Shown here: one piece after another, positions 24,926-35,701 of the stretch
Layout: every line of letters begins with the position of its first letter
Position numbering within the stretch: the stretch's first letter is position 1
DNA from: Amyloporia xantha
Lineage: Eukaryota; Basidiomycota; Agaricomycetes; Polyporales; Adustoporiaceae
DNA length: 64,000 bases
Direction: 5' to 3'
Assembly: GCA_036971615.1 (NCBI GenBank)
Contig: JAYKKR010000054.1
Span: 1 to 64,000 of the forward strand
Notes under the pieces: generated by a model
Seen by the model: the letters and a program-made list of their open reading frames with translations, nothing else
Database searches by the model: none
Told to the model about the DNA's origin: nothing
Made by a program: the position numbers and the translations under genes

Positions 24926-27116
24926 ATGTCTACACTTCACCCTCCTAGCCCCAGCCCTTCTCCTGGTCCCCCTGGTGGCGCTAATGGCCGGTCACCCAAC
25001 TTTCGCGCCTCTATGGGTCCTCAAGCTCGACCCTCGGTCGGCTCTCAAGGTCTGGCACCAGCGTCGCCCCGCCCTGGCGGGATTTCTGGCGCTGGAAGGC
25101 CCACGAGCGAGCTATTGGGTAGCGCTGGCATGTTCCAGACTCCCGAAGGTGGTGGCGTCTTGTTGATGCCGTGACAATTGTTCCTGACGCATATCTCCAT
25201 GCAGCCGAAGCCATCGATCAATGGTTTGAGACTTTCCAAAATTATGAAGTGACGCTGGTATGCATTTATGGAAATATCCGTACTGTTCTTTAGCTGAGTG
25301 TCTCTTTAGGAAGAAATGGCTGCTGCTTCTCTGGACGTCAACTTCAAGGAAGAACTGAGTGCCATCGAGCAATGTCAGCTTTCCTCGTACCTTGTGTTGT
25401 GTGTCGATATTCATATTCTTTGTAGGGTTCAAAGTTCTTTCCGAAGCCGAGCGCACAGCCGCTCTTTACAGTCTTTTGCAACATTCTACCCAAGTTCAAA
25501 TCAGGTTTTTCATCACTGTCCTCCAACAGATGGCACATGCGGATCCTATGACGGCGCTTCTTAGCCCTGCAATTGGAAGTAAGTGGTTTGATTGGCATTA
25601 GTTCGAATGTTGAGAGCAGATGCTGATCAATGACATCGTCAGGCTCTATGCAAAGTCAAATGGAAGCCAAGTTAGCAAGCATGAATCTCAAGTCTCCTGG
25701 CTTGAAATCTACCTTGCCAGCGTCTCCCACAGCCCGTAACTTCTCGGGCAATCGGCCTTCTCTGAATCTGGAATCTGCTGCGAACGGCTTTCTTTCACCC
25801 GACACTGCCAACCTTCCCTCTGCTGGTGGCAGTGATCCAGCTGCGACTCTCGCTCAGCAACGTGCCAAATTGAAAGCGAGCAATGCTGTTCACCGTATCA
25901 GTGCTCCCGCGCTTGGCACTAGCTTGGATAGTCGCGGATGGGGCACTGGTTCAAACCATTTGGGCCAGGTTGACGAACGGGCGTCTTCTCCTGCACAGGA
26001 GATCACTATGCCTACTCCGAACAGCAGCGCTTCCAGACCGAAAAGCACGGACTTTTCTGGCGTAGCGAACGCATTCAAATCGCCGAAGTTGGACGATGGA
26101 TTATCTCCGATAGTCGGAGACAGCTGGGCCAGCATGGTCAACACGCCTTTGATGCCTATGTTCAAGGATACTCGCAATGCTAGTCAGAGCCTCGACGCGG
26201 CAGCTGCCAAGTTGAACGACTGGACTGCCACTGGGGAGGTGTACCGCTCATTTCGGATCCTCCGAAGAAACTCAACCGTTTGTCCAGGGGTAGCACGGGA
26301 CCGAACAACGACGGGCAGAATGGTGTATATGGCGAGGATGGAAACCCTGTGAATCAGGGAAATATACATCAGCAAGGCCAGCGTAATGCGTCAGCCGGCA
26401 TGAGGAATGCCAGCGGGGCTGGTAACGGAAACGCATTTGGTGGACAGGGAGGATGGAATGGAGGTCGGAGCCCGGCGCTCTCTCATAATTCGGGCAGGGT
26501 CAACGACGAAGCGAACATGAACGGTCTGGGGATGGCAGGATTCAATATGGGGCTGGGTAGCCCGGGCTTGGGTATGGGTATGCCTGGCGCAGGAGGCCTC
26601 GGAATGGCTGGATTCCCAGGCATGCCAATCAGCCCCTTCGGTAACATGTTCAATATGTCCAATCTCGCCGCTATGGGTATCTCCGCAGAGCAGATGCTCG
26701 CTATGCAGATGGCTGCCGCCGCCGGCCAGCTAGGCCCGGCGGGCTTGGGCGCTTTCGGGCTGGGCATGCACCCTCAGAATTCCCCTGGTTCGCGCAGCGG
26801 ACGCGGATTGGGCAGCGCTCGCTCGCCCGGCAAGTCCCCGAGCGTGCGCGACTCGAAGAAGGACGACGAGGACGTGGACCCGAAGCTACTGGAGGACATA
26901 CCGGCCTGGCTGCGGAGCTTGCGTCTGCACAAGTATACCCCCAACTTCGAGAAGGTGGACTGGAAGGATATGGTGATGATGGACGAGGCTGCGCTTGAGG
27001 CGAAGGGCGTCGCTGCCCTGGGGGCGCGGAGGAAGATGCTCAAGACGTTCGAGGTGGTGCGCAAGAAGATGGGCATGGACGCTCCGGGGAGCGCGACCCC
27101 GTCTTCTAGCTCCTAA
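24926..27116 (+). CDS. VTS1: SAM-domain RNA-binding post-transcriptional regulator, one apparent 1-bp frame break
   Basis: Smaug/Vts1-family protein that binds stem-loops in mRNAs and promotes deadenylation. Exons: 24926-25148, 25205-25257, 25310-25373, 25426-25578 and 25643-27116. The N-terminal helical region reads [21 protein letters not shown]...[30 protein letters not shown]. The middle is low-complexity, rich in Ser, Gly, Met and Asn. The C-terminal SAM domain (26890-27060) shows [21 protein letters not shown] and [19 protein letters not shown], with the basic RNA-binding helix. The frame changes at about 26235-26240 (GGGGAGGTGTACC): one G appears lost between WTATGE and [15 protein letters not shown]. 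Without correction the SAM domain would not be translated. A sequencing error is the likelier explanation, since everything else is intact. Confidence 0.9.
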
Positions 27117-27736
27117 TTAACTCACCGTGCTGGTGCGGTGACACGTTGCGCGTGCCAGTATGGACAGTACACGACTTGTTTGAATATGAAACACGTATGA
27201 CGGCCAGAGGTACCGCAAAATCTTGTCTCTCATTACAGTCGTGCTCTTTTCTTGATATCTCTGCACATGTACGCCTCTTACTGACTCTAGTTTACCGATG
27301 TATCGAGTGCCCGTTCCCTCAACATCAGTGCAGAGTCTTCACATGTTTCTCCACGCGTGTATGTACATTTATAATTTCTCGGATGTACCTAGGCCTATCT
27401 ATTATATCCAACCGAGGTGCTCCTCTTGCTGGATTGATCTCAATTGTCTACGCAGCTTTTGGAGATTGTACCTCCTGTTAAATTTGTGGAAGCAGATGAT
27501 GATGAGCGGTGTATCGTGTCTCGCCGAGGAATGCCAAAATCTTGAGCGCAGCGGAGTCTGGAGGCCGTGATGATTGTGGCGTACTAACTTGAAGTGGACT
27601 TCGAGTTCAGTTTGATAGTTCTCACCGAACAAGGTCGAGTCTCATTGAGAATACTGTCAATCGTCGAACTTCTTTGCAATTATCTCGTCCAAACGAATTG
27701 AAGTAACGTCTTTGCAAATTTCGCAGGCTTTAAAGT
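27117..27736. other. intergenic, no gene seen
   Basis: 3' region of VTS1 and upstream region of the first APH-like kinase. Confidence 0.5.
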
Positions 27737-28710
27737 ATGTCGGACCTGTCTCATGTAAGTCCACTCCACGCAGACTCACATTCAAATGAGGTTTCCTTAC
27801 AATATGGGCGTGAATGGTACAGAATGAACATTCTCTGAGGCTGCCGTTCCCTCCGACCACCGAGAAGGGGCTCAAATGGTTAAATCGAATACGCGGGTTT
27901 CTACACAGATGGGTTCTATGCGAATTCTCTGTGAGATATTGCCAGTGGTTAGGCATTGTTCGCGAGGGTGGCATTTTCCCTTTGCCTTTCAACATGATAC
28001 TCAAATGGACCGATGGGACTCGCGAAGAAGAAGCCATAGCAATGATGTCCGCCGGCGCAATAGGGCTGCCCGTACCTCGCATGCTCTCATTCGGTGACCA
28101 CGGTCCAAGAACAAATGGGTCGATCCTCATGACACGAATTCCTGGACAGCTCCTTAACGACTTGATCCACGACATGTCTGAGTCAGAAAGAGACACTATC
28201 TCAGCTGAATTGGATCTTCTTATCCGTCGGATGCGCATGTACGAGAACCCATTTGGTGCCCGAGTTTGCACTGTAGATGGTTCTGGTATACGCAGCCACC
28301 GTGTCCCTGGTCTCCTGGCTGGTCCTTCGGCCAACATTACCGCCTTCTACGACGAACTGATCTCAACCGCCCATCCGCTAATGTGGAAAGGCAGAGAGGA
28401 CAGATATGGACTGCATATGGCGATCCATCGTCGGATATATAGTATGTCACACAGGCTGGTGTTCACTCACGGGGATCTGCGCGACCACAATATCATGGTG
28501 GAGAACGGGCACATTACAGGTATAATCGACTGGGAGTGCGCCGGCTGGCTCCCTGAGTACTGGGAGTTCACGACGGTGGTCCGCCCGATACTGTCTGATG
28601 AGGTTCCATGGCATCGGCTTGTGCAGTCACTCCCTAGCAATACGTATAAGACGGAATATGAGTCTGAGTTTTCGCTGTGGCTATTGACCCAGGACAGCTG
28701 GGGACATTGA
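27737..28710 (+). CDS. APH-fold phosphotransferase, copy 1
   Basis: Protein-kinase-like small-molecule phosphotransferase of the aminoglycoside/choline kinase superfamily, about 301 residues. Exon 1 (27737-27754, MSDLSH) is short. The intron ends at 27822 and exon 2 (27823-28710) begins NEHSLRLPFPP. Seen: ILKWTDGTREEEAIAM (Lys and N-lobe), LPVPRMLSFGDHG, SILMTRIPGQLLND (hinge), the catalytic loop THGDLRDHNIMVENG (HGDxxxxN), and IIDWECAGWLPEYWE (metal-binding D). All motifs are intact. Fungal members are expanded and of mostly unknown substrate; real aminoglycoside resistance is not implied. A close paralogue lies 3.5 kb downstream, on the same strand, with the same exon structure and an exon 2 of equal length (888 nt). 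Confidence 0.87.
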
Positions 28711-29144
28711 TGTAGTGAGTGCTTAGATTTTTGCCTTGCCGTAACTTGTTTAGTCTTGACGTCGCCGATCTTTAGTTGGATATGGCACAATATCTGTGAC
28801 AAGCAGTTTGACTGAATTGTCGGCGGCGTCGCCAGATTCCAAAGCTGCCCATCAAATTAATTGTGATGCAAAGGTGGGACATACGGCTGAGATCCTTCCA
28901 AACTAGCCTGAAATTGAGTATGTGTGAATTGTGAATACGTCGTATCTCGAGTACCAAAGAGAAATACATAGTACGCCTAACGATGTGCGCAGTACGCAGG
29001 TACACGGGGCCTGTTAGGGAATCGACGGGGAGGAAGACAATACATTGTACAAGAAGAGGATGGTCTTCAAATCGTTAATGGGAAAGGAGACCGAGACCGT
29101 GAACGGGATGAGATATCTAGGAAAGATGCATATACGTTCAACCA
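28711..29144. other. intergenic, no gene seen
   Basis: 3' region of the kinase; convergent with the unknown-family gene on the minus strand. Confidence 0.5.
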
Positions 29145-29628
29145 TTAGGACGACAGCGAAGATGCAGTGATAGGACGTGGCTGCTCATTTGCCACCGCAT
29201 CTGCTCGGAAACGATTTCCGATGCGCTTGATTTCTTCCTCGAGCTGGGTGAGGTCATTGCACCTCAAAATGCCTGCGCCCTTCAGCCTCTCAAGAGCTCG
29301 CATGACCCAAACGCGGCAAGTGAAGCCTCCTGAGTTGAGTTGATGGTCATCAGCCCTCATAATGGCGTCGAGTTGTGAAAAGCGGGCTGGTCGGTATGTC
29401 TTTGGCAACGCGTACCAAGCATACTAGGAGGAAGGACTTCAACACACCGCCCGTGGGACCGTGATCGGCTATCCAGTAAGAACCGATGGATTTGATGTGG
29501 TACTTCACCCCCAAACGGTTTACACCGGGAGCATGCAAGTACAATCCCCAATGGAAAGTTGTATCTGCAAGATTTTCGGATCGCAGGTAGAGAACAACGT
29601 AAAGCGCATTAGGCTCAAGTGTAGACAT
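29145..29628 (-). pseudogene. second copy of the unknown-function family, frameshifted
   Basis: Paralogue of the gene at 12443-13075. From ATG 29628 (MSTLEPNALYVVLYLRS) it has DTTFHWGLYLH, YHIKSIGSYWIADHG, LKSFLLVCLVRVAKDIPT. Then the frame shifts by one base within about 29380-29395, and the downstream part (ARFSQLDAIMRADD, CRVWVMRALERLK, LEEEIKRIGNRFR, NEQPRPI) continues in the other frame to the stop at 29145. No GT-AG intron can explain the change. It lacks a visible counterpart of exon 1 of the other copy, though a start at the Met before TLEPN would give an equivalent core. Either a recent pseudogene or a one-base sequence error. Confidence 0.7.
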
Positions 29629-31307
29629 GGCTGTGATTGCGAGAACTGGTGAATGTCCCCTCTGAATCATCTCAAATTGAGAAGAGAAAATGTGGCACAA
29701 CGCACCAGTGTTACGATTTGATGAGGGTCTTTGTGCTTGGGGCTTCGAGAAAACAGACGGGAGATTCTGAGAGAAGTGGTATGCTTACCGTCTTTTATGT
29801 GCTGTACTATATAGCGTCTGTCCAAAGCAACGACTCCCGTATTCCGGTCAGACTTGTCACCATCATTCTGACGGTGGGGCTGTTAGGGAAAGTGGGCTCG
29901 TTCAGGCAGGTCCCTCATCTGGATGCAACAAATCTGCAGTCAACTGAGCTTCAAATGGCAATCCGTGAACGATACATCCGATACAAGGACCGTGTATCAC
30001 ACTCGTCTGCCTTCCTTGATGAAGCTGCCACAAGTTGCTAGAGATGGCCGATACAACTGGACCCAGGAGCAGGAAGCGCAGTCCTTCTAGTGCACTGCAC
30101 ATGAACAGCACATCAACCACGTTCGGCTTCAAGAACGGAGACGCACCTCAGATATTCTAACACCGAGTCAAACGATTCCGATGGAGTTATAGCGACGTCT
30201 AGAGAGAGACATTACTCCATAGAGGAGAAATGCAGACTCATCATATCTGGGGTTCACGGATAGTGCAGTACAACGGCAGCTGTAGGAAGCTAGATCCTTG
30301 TATCAGGTATCTCTTTTGGTTGAAGAACTGTTTGTGCAATACCCCCGAAGATTGAACAGCACGTAGCTTTGTATACGACTGCAAGCCGATGACCGACGTA
30401 GTCACATCTCGCAAGTCCCTCAACAACCGCATCACCGTATATAATTTCCAAATCCAACAGATGTGAGTCATCGTGGCGCCACATAGCCCACTGACCATAA
30501 GGTCCTGACCCAAATATTAGGATACTAGGGTGAAGAATCCGTGATGATCGATGTTAGAATGGAACCATGCCGTGGAAAGATCCATCAAAATGCACAAGAG
30601 CGAGTTTGAACACATCACTTAGCAGATGTCTGGGTACCCGTCTACGTTTGGGCGCCATGTTTAGTTGAAGACCACGCGCGAACTGGTCGTATACATCACC
30701 CTGAAAAGTGGACACTCAAATGTTAGCGGTGGACCTTTTCTGGTATAGCATAGAAAGAGAAGAACTATTAGATAGCACAGCCACCGCAGGCACAGTAATG
30801 AATCGTCGTTTTTCACTGACAGAGCCTTGAATAAACTTGACATCGCTCTATCTTGTCCAGGGCAAACATTATTTAGGAGATTGTAAAGTTACATATAATG
30901 GTAAAAATTAATCCAAGGCTGCTCACCTAGCGGACTCGGTATGTTCGACGCCACATAAACTAATAGAACACGAAAACGTGCCGGCATCATACTGCGACTG
31001 AATTCGACGAGTACATGACTCGTCGAAGGATTATGCTCGGCGCTGTAAGATATTCAGAACATGTGTGCACATAGACGTACTGAATCGGGTTTATGTAGTC
31101 ATTGATGGTATAAGTCATCGATGAATGCACAGTAGTACGGTGCGGCCAGCTGGGCACCGGTGAGACGCGTCACAATCACGTGATCGAATTTGTGGCGTTC
31201 GCTTAGTTGGTTTGGGCCGTTTGGCAGTTTCCGTCCACCGTTGCCCCCAAGAGAAATCAGCTTCTTCATATTATTCAGTAGTCTTCCCTTGTTAATCATC
31301 TATAACC
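29629..31307. other. 1.7-kb intergenic, no gene supported
   Basis: One frame at 29900-30040 (VGSFRQVPHLDATNL...RERYIRYKDRVSHSSAFL) looks coding-like but has no recognisable family, no start context and no splice partners, so I leave it unnamed. The rest shows nothing. Confidence 0.35.
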
Positions 31308-32276
31308 ATGTCTCTGTTGCCATCTTCTGTAAGAACGCATTTCGAGTCGTTAAAGCGATATTCGTGATTTACCTATTGCTTTGGATAGGCGAATAAAGAG
31401 TCCTACCTGCCCTTCCCTCCTCATGCCAAAAGAGGATCCAAATGGATGAATCGACTTCGGGGATTCGTCCACCGCTGTCTAGCTGAACTCTCCATGAGAT
31501 ACTGCGAGTGGGCTGGCATTCCTCGCGAGGGTTGTGTTTTTCCTCTGCCTTTCAACACCATCCTCAAATGGACCGATGGGACCCGCGAAGAAGAAGCCAT
31601 AGCGATGATCTCTGCGCGTGCCATAGGTCTTCCTGTACCGCGCGTAATATCGTTTGGCGATCATGGACCAGGAGAAAACGGGTCCATTCTCATGACACGC
31701 ATTCCAGGACAACTGCTCAACGACGTCATCCGCGGTATGCCCACTTCAGAAAGAGAAACTATTGCGGCTGAACTGGACGTTCTTATTCGTCGCATGCGAA
31801 TGTACGAGAATCCATTTGGCTCGCGGGTTTGTACGGTGGATGGTGCTGCTATACGCAGTCACCGTGTTCCCGGTCTTCGAGCTGGTCCTTCCGCCGACAC
31901 TGTCTCTTTTTACGATGAGTTGGTTTCCACTGCTCATCCGATATGGTGGAAAGGCAAGGAGGACCAATATGAAGGGCTTGTTGCCACCTATCGTCGTTTA
32001 TACAACATGTCGCACAGGCTTGTGTTTACTCACGGGGATCTGCGTGACCACAATATCATGGTGGAGAACGGGCATATTACAGGTATAATCGACTGGGAGT
32101 GCGCTGGCTGGCTCCCTGAGTACTGGGAGTTCACGACGATGGTGCGCGGACCGAGACTGTCTGACAAAATTCTGTGGCATCGGTTCGTGCTGTCGCTTCC
32201 TAGCAATACGTATCAGACGGAATATGAGTCTGAGTGGTCGCTATGGTTGTTGACCCAGGACAGCTGGGGACATTGA
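31308..32276 (+). CDS. APH-fold phosphotransferase, copy 2
   Basis: Close paralogue of the kinase at 27.7 kb, about 302 residues. Exon 1 (31308-31328, MSLLPSS) is followed by a 60-nt intron, and exon 2 (31389-32276) begins ANKESYLPFPP. The motifs match copy 1: ILKWTDGTREEEAIAM, LPVPRVISFGDHG, SILMTRIPGQLLND, THGDLRDHNIMVENG and IIDWECAGWLPEYWE. By eye it is about 75-80% identical in protein, with the C-lobe nearly identical in DNA (32030-32130 against 28465-28565). Its catalytic residues are intact. Substrate unknown. Placing the start at the later ATG 31446 would remove a segment conserved with copy 1. Confidence 0.87.
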
Positions 32277-33407
32277 TGCAGTACGTCTTTGCATATGTTA
32301 CCACTGTGGTATTCATATTTATCATGACTGTAATAAAACAGCGCTTGAGAACGAATATACCACCAGGTTTTCTAACACGTTTAGCTTTCGTATACGCACG
32401 ATGCTTCTATGTACCCTATCGCAGTGCAAGAAATCGTGACCTTCACCCTATGACTCGTGAGGCGTGTCGATGGTTGCCAGGCACTTGGCGCTGTTTGCAA
32501 TTGCCATTCTTTGGGTGGACAACACTGGAGACGAGCCAGCCAAAATGATGCTTCAAATATGTAATCTGCGGCACCAATAACGAGCTGTTGCACTAAGACA
32601 GATGATTGGTCTCAAATGCAGTCTACAGAATTCACCACCTGTCGCTTATCAATAGCCTGTGTTTTCGATCGTGGCGTTGTCCGTCGAAGTGACTGGGAGA
32701 AGGTGAGGAAACTAGTTCCGGTAGTAACATAGCTCTCAGAGACTGCTCACAGTAAATGGCATCACCTGAATTGGGAGACCTGCAGCCCTTGATCCGGTAC
32801 GCAATATCTGTTTGAAAGACGGGCCAAGGTTTTCAATGCAATTCATTGAGAAAAGTCTCGAAGGTTGAATGCAAATGATGAGAATACATGCACTGGAGTC
32901 TTTTCTTGGGGGTAACAGAACTTTCTGTTATTTTTGATAGCATCGCTGATATCTTCCTTTCCTCGCCCGTCACGCGTGCTACGAGGTCATCTTGCTGTGC
33001 ACCAAGCCGAATTGCAAGCTTAAGGCCGTAGATTAGTCGGATTACGACGCAGCATCGAAGAGGCGTTCAATGAGGACGCAATTTGTGATACCGGCTTGTG
33101 CGGCGGGGGATGATCCACAGCGAGTATTGCATCTATCGTGTGCGTGTGTCGAACCATTGGTCGCTCGCTTAAGGACCTTGACCGAGTCTGGAAGTTTATT
33201 CTTGTGGCCATTGTCTCCGAGCTCCGACAATCTTGTCACGTCTTTGGTAATCAATTAAAGTAAATCTGAAGTGAGAGGAGAGAAACTGAATAGTATAGAA
33301 GACATAATACATCGAGTATTCCAATAATCAAGGAATGTCATACCCTTCGAGGCTGCGCATCCATCTTCAGTATCATCGTACATTACTGCAGGTATCCACA
33401 CAGTCAA
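32277..33407. other. 1.1-kb intergenic, no gene seen
   Basis: Between the second kinase (rightward) and the dioxygenase (leftward), so this is a convergent 3' region. Confidence 0.5.
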
Positions 33408-34909
33408 TCATTTCGCGTAGAAATAAGTCGCTTCGAGTCGAGACTTGACATAGTCTCCAGCGGTAACGACTTCGTATTTGGCAGGATTATCTTCGGATAC
33501 ACACCCCGGTAATGGCTCATCACGCGGGAATATCAATTTGAACATCCATAATACTAGAGGTATGGACGCCCTCACCTCGAGTTTGATGTTGTAGTCTGTC
33601 CCAAAGAATAGGGGAATAGAATAGCGCTCGACGCCTGACCGGTTCACTGCTCTATGTACGGTCGACTTGAACACGTCGTCTGTGAGAAATGAGAGTCGCG
33701 TCAGGATGTGAATGTGCACAATCTACAAGGGCACATACTTGTCCACCTCGCGAACTGATCACCCAAGCTTGTATCCGTGAGGTCAGTGACAGCTAGTAGG
33801 CTACAGAAGGCAAGCCTCACTTTACGACGAGCGTGCCAGGTATGGGGATGGCATCTATCCACTTGCCCTCAGCGTTTACAACTTGCAGCGCTTGCACCTG
33901 ATCTTGCCATAGTATTGTGAAACACTACGCGCACCGTCAATGTCTATCATCATGTCATCATGAACCGACGAGTGACCTCATAGCTGCAATCGACAGGTCA
34001 TGTTAGCAGGCATAACGGTGCCTTTTCAATGTTACCCACTCTGTATGTGCTCCGATACCCTCGATGCGATCATCGACCGTACCAGTCTGAGGTGGGTAAT
34101 ATAGAAGTCGCATGATTGCTGCAGGCTTTGTGGTCTATTACGACGTTAGTGAAAGCAAACATGCTATCCGACGCGGTAATACCTTGTCATCGAAGAAGTT
34201 TTCCGGCAAGTCTAGGGCCAGCGCGAAGAGAGGAAAGAGAATCTTCCCGAGCCGCACGGCAGCATGGCTAGAGAGAGAAGTTTGAGCAGCGGCAGAATAA
34301 CAGAATTTGGTGTCTCATTCACTAGTAGTCAAGACAAGCTTCTCTTAAATCGGGAAGCCCGTCTGGCCAGACATTCTGACCCGTCATGGCACCATCGTCG
34401 CTTCGGCGACTATTGCCGGTCTCAATCTCTTCCCAGCCGAGGTCAAAGCCTTCATGTAGGTCACCGCGGTTCTCTGGGTTTGTGTTCTCGCCTAAGAGGG
34501 CAGTGTATCCCTTGAAGTTAGGGCTCTTGTGGATGTCCAGTGCCATCTTGGTATCCGACGGCAAGGAGAAAAACCTATGCGCGGCATCTAAAGTATCGTT
34601 GATGGTCAACTGGGGGATCGTATGGTTCTTGACTGCATAGTATAAGATATGGTTTGAACTACTCCCGGGATGCAGATTCTTGTTTCACGGACCATAGAAG
34701 AAACCGACATTTATGCACGCATCTCGAATCTCATCCGCTAATGCTCTCCGCAGTACAGGGTCAGTGCTGGTTGCATTCTGTATATCACTTAAAGGCCAGA
34801 GCGGTCAGCGTGGCATTATACCCTAGTTGAACAAAGAACTACTGTACAGCACTCACATCACAGGGATTTGTTCGAAGGTGCTCTCAGTGCGGTTATTGCC
34901 CATAACCAT
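33408..34909 (-). CDS. 2-oxoglutarate/Fe(II) dioxygenase, isopenicillin-N-synthase-like, with a 7-nt micro-exon
   Basis: Non-haem iron oxygenase of the DIOX_N/2OG-FeII_Oxy type; about 10 exons joined in phase. Start ATG 34909 (MVMGNNRTE; 34945 also possible), then FEQIPVIDIQNATSTDPVLRR (split), RDACINVGFFYVKNHTIPQ, a helical part RFFSLPSDTKMALDIHKS, KGYTALLGENTNPENRGDLHE, ILFPLFALALDLPENFFDD and MRLLYYPPQTG. The iron site is GAHTDYECFTILWQD, where the HxD is completed only by a 7-nt exon (CTATGAG). The distal His lies in STVHRAVNRSG and the 2OG-binding Arg in RYSIPLFFGTD. The C-terminus is KYEVVTAGDYVKSRLEATY, stop 33408. Residues of the facial triad are all present. Substrate unknown. Confidence 0.88.
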
Positions 34910-35701
34910 TGGACGTTCGTCGGTTCCGTTCTCCCGTGTCTTCATCAGCCTGAGGCAGCACGGCAGAAGCACTTCTACGAATGAATACTCGCAGTAATTG
35001 GATTTAAACGTAAATGTTATGATCGGATTTAGGAACCAATTAGTCTTCGTTGCTTGACGAGGATAGTCGTTCTCTGTAAGGGGAATCACTGCAACTGGGC
35101 GAACCGATTGGATCGAATTGGACTAGCACCGTGACGCGCACGTGTGGTAGCCATTTCTCCGAGTCGTACATCATCGTCAGTCATTGTTAGGCTGCACCAG
35201 GTATGTTATTGCCAAGTACTCTCATGTCACCAGCTTGTGTGAAACACGCGAGTTTCATATCATTTACTATCAATTGCCTTGATGCGACCCACAAGTCTCC
35301 AAATCATCAGAGGTGAAGAGACAGCCTCTACTCACGGGTCTAGACGTTCTGCCCAAGCTAAATACAAGCCAGGTGAATGTTCTATTATTGGGCTGTGGTC
35401 CCTCAGGTTCCTTGGACTGCACTGAACTGCGCGAGCCACGAGGAGCCTTTTGGAGAATGCCGTAAGTTTATCACTTAGGATTCGATCCCACCCACAAGAT
35501 GTCATTGAGTTTGAGTTGGTGAGATTCTGAACTTCTCCTTATCTGCGCTTCAGTCAGCTTCTGTGAAATTTGGCTCCGCGTTTGGCGTCCGATATGAACG
35601 TCGCATCTACAAAAAGAGTCAGTCCAGAGACACCCCATAACACTGAGTAGTTCTGCCTCAGCTTCGAGCTCAATCTCTCTGTTTGTATTCCATCTGCTAT
35701 A
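34910..35701. other. divergent intergenic region
   Basis: Shared upstream region of the dioxygenase (leftward) and the permease (rightward). No gene is seen. Confidence 0.5.

Noticed and set aside
27737..32276. APH-like genes as antibiotic resistance genes
   Set aside because: The fold is shared by many fungal kinases of unknown substrate; introns and fungal context argue against bacterial transfer.
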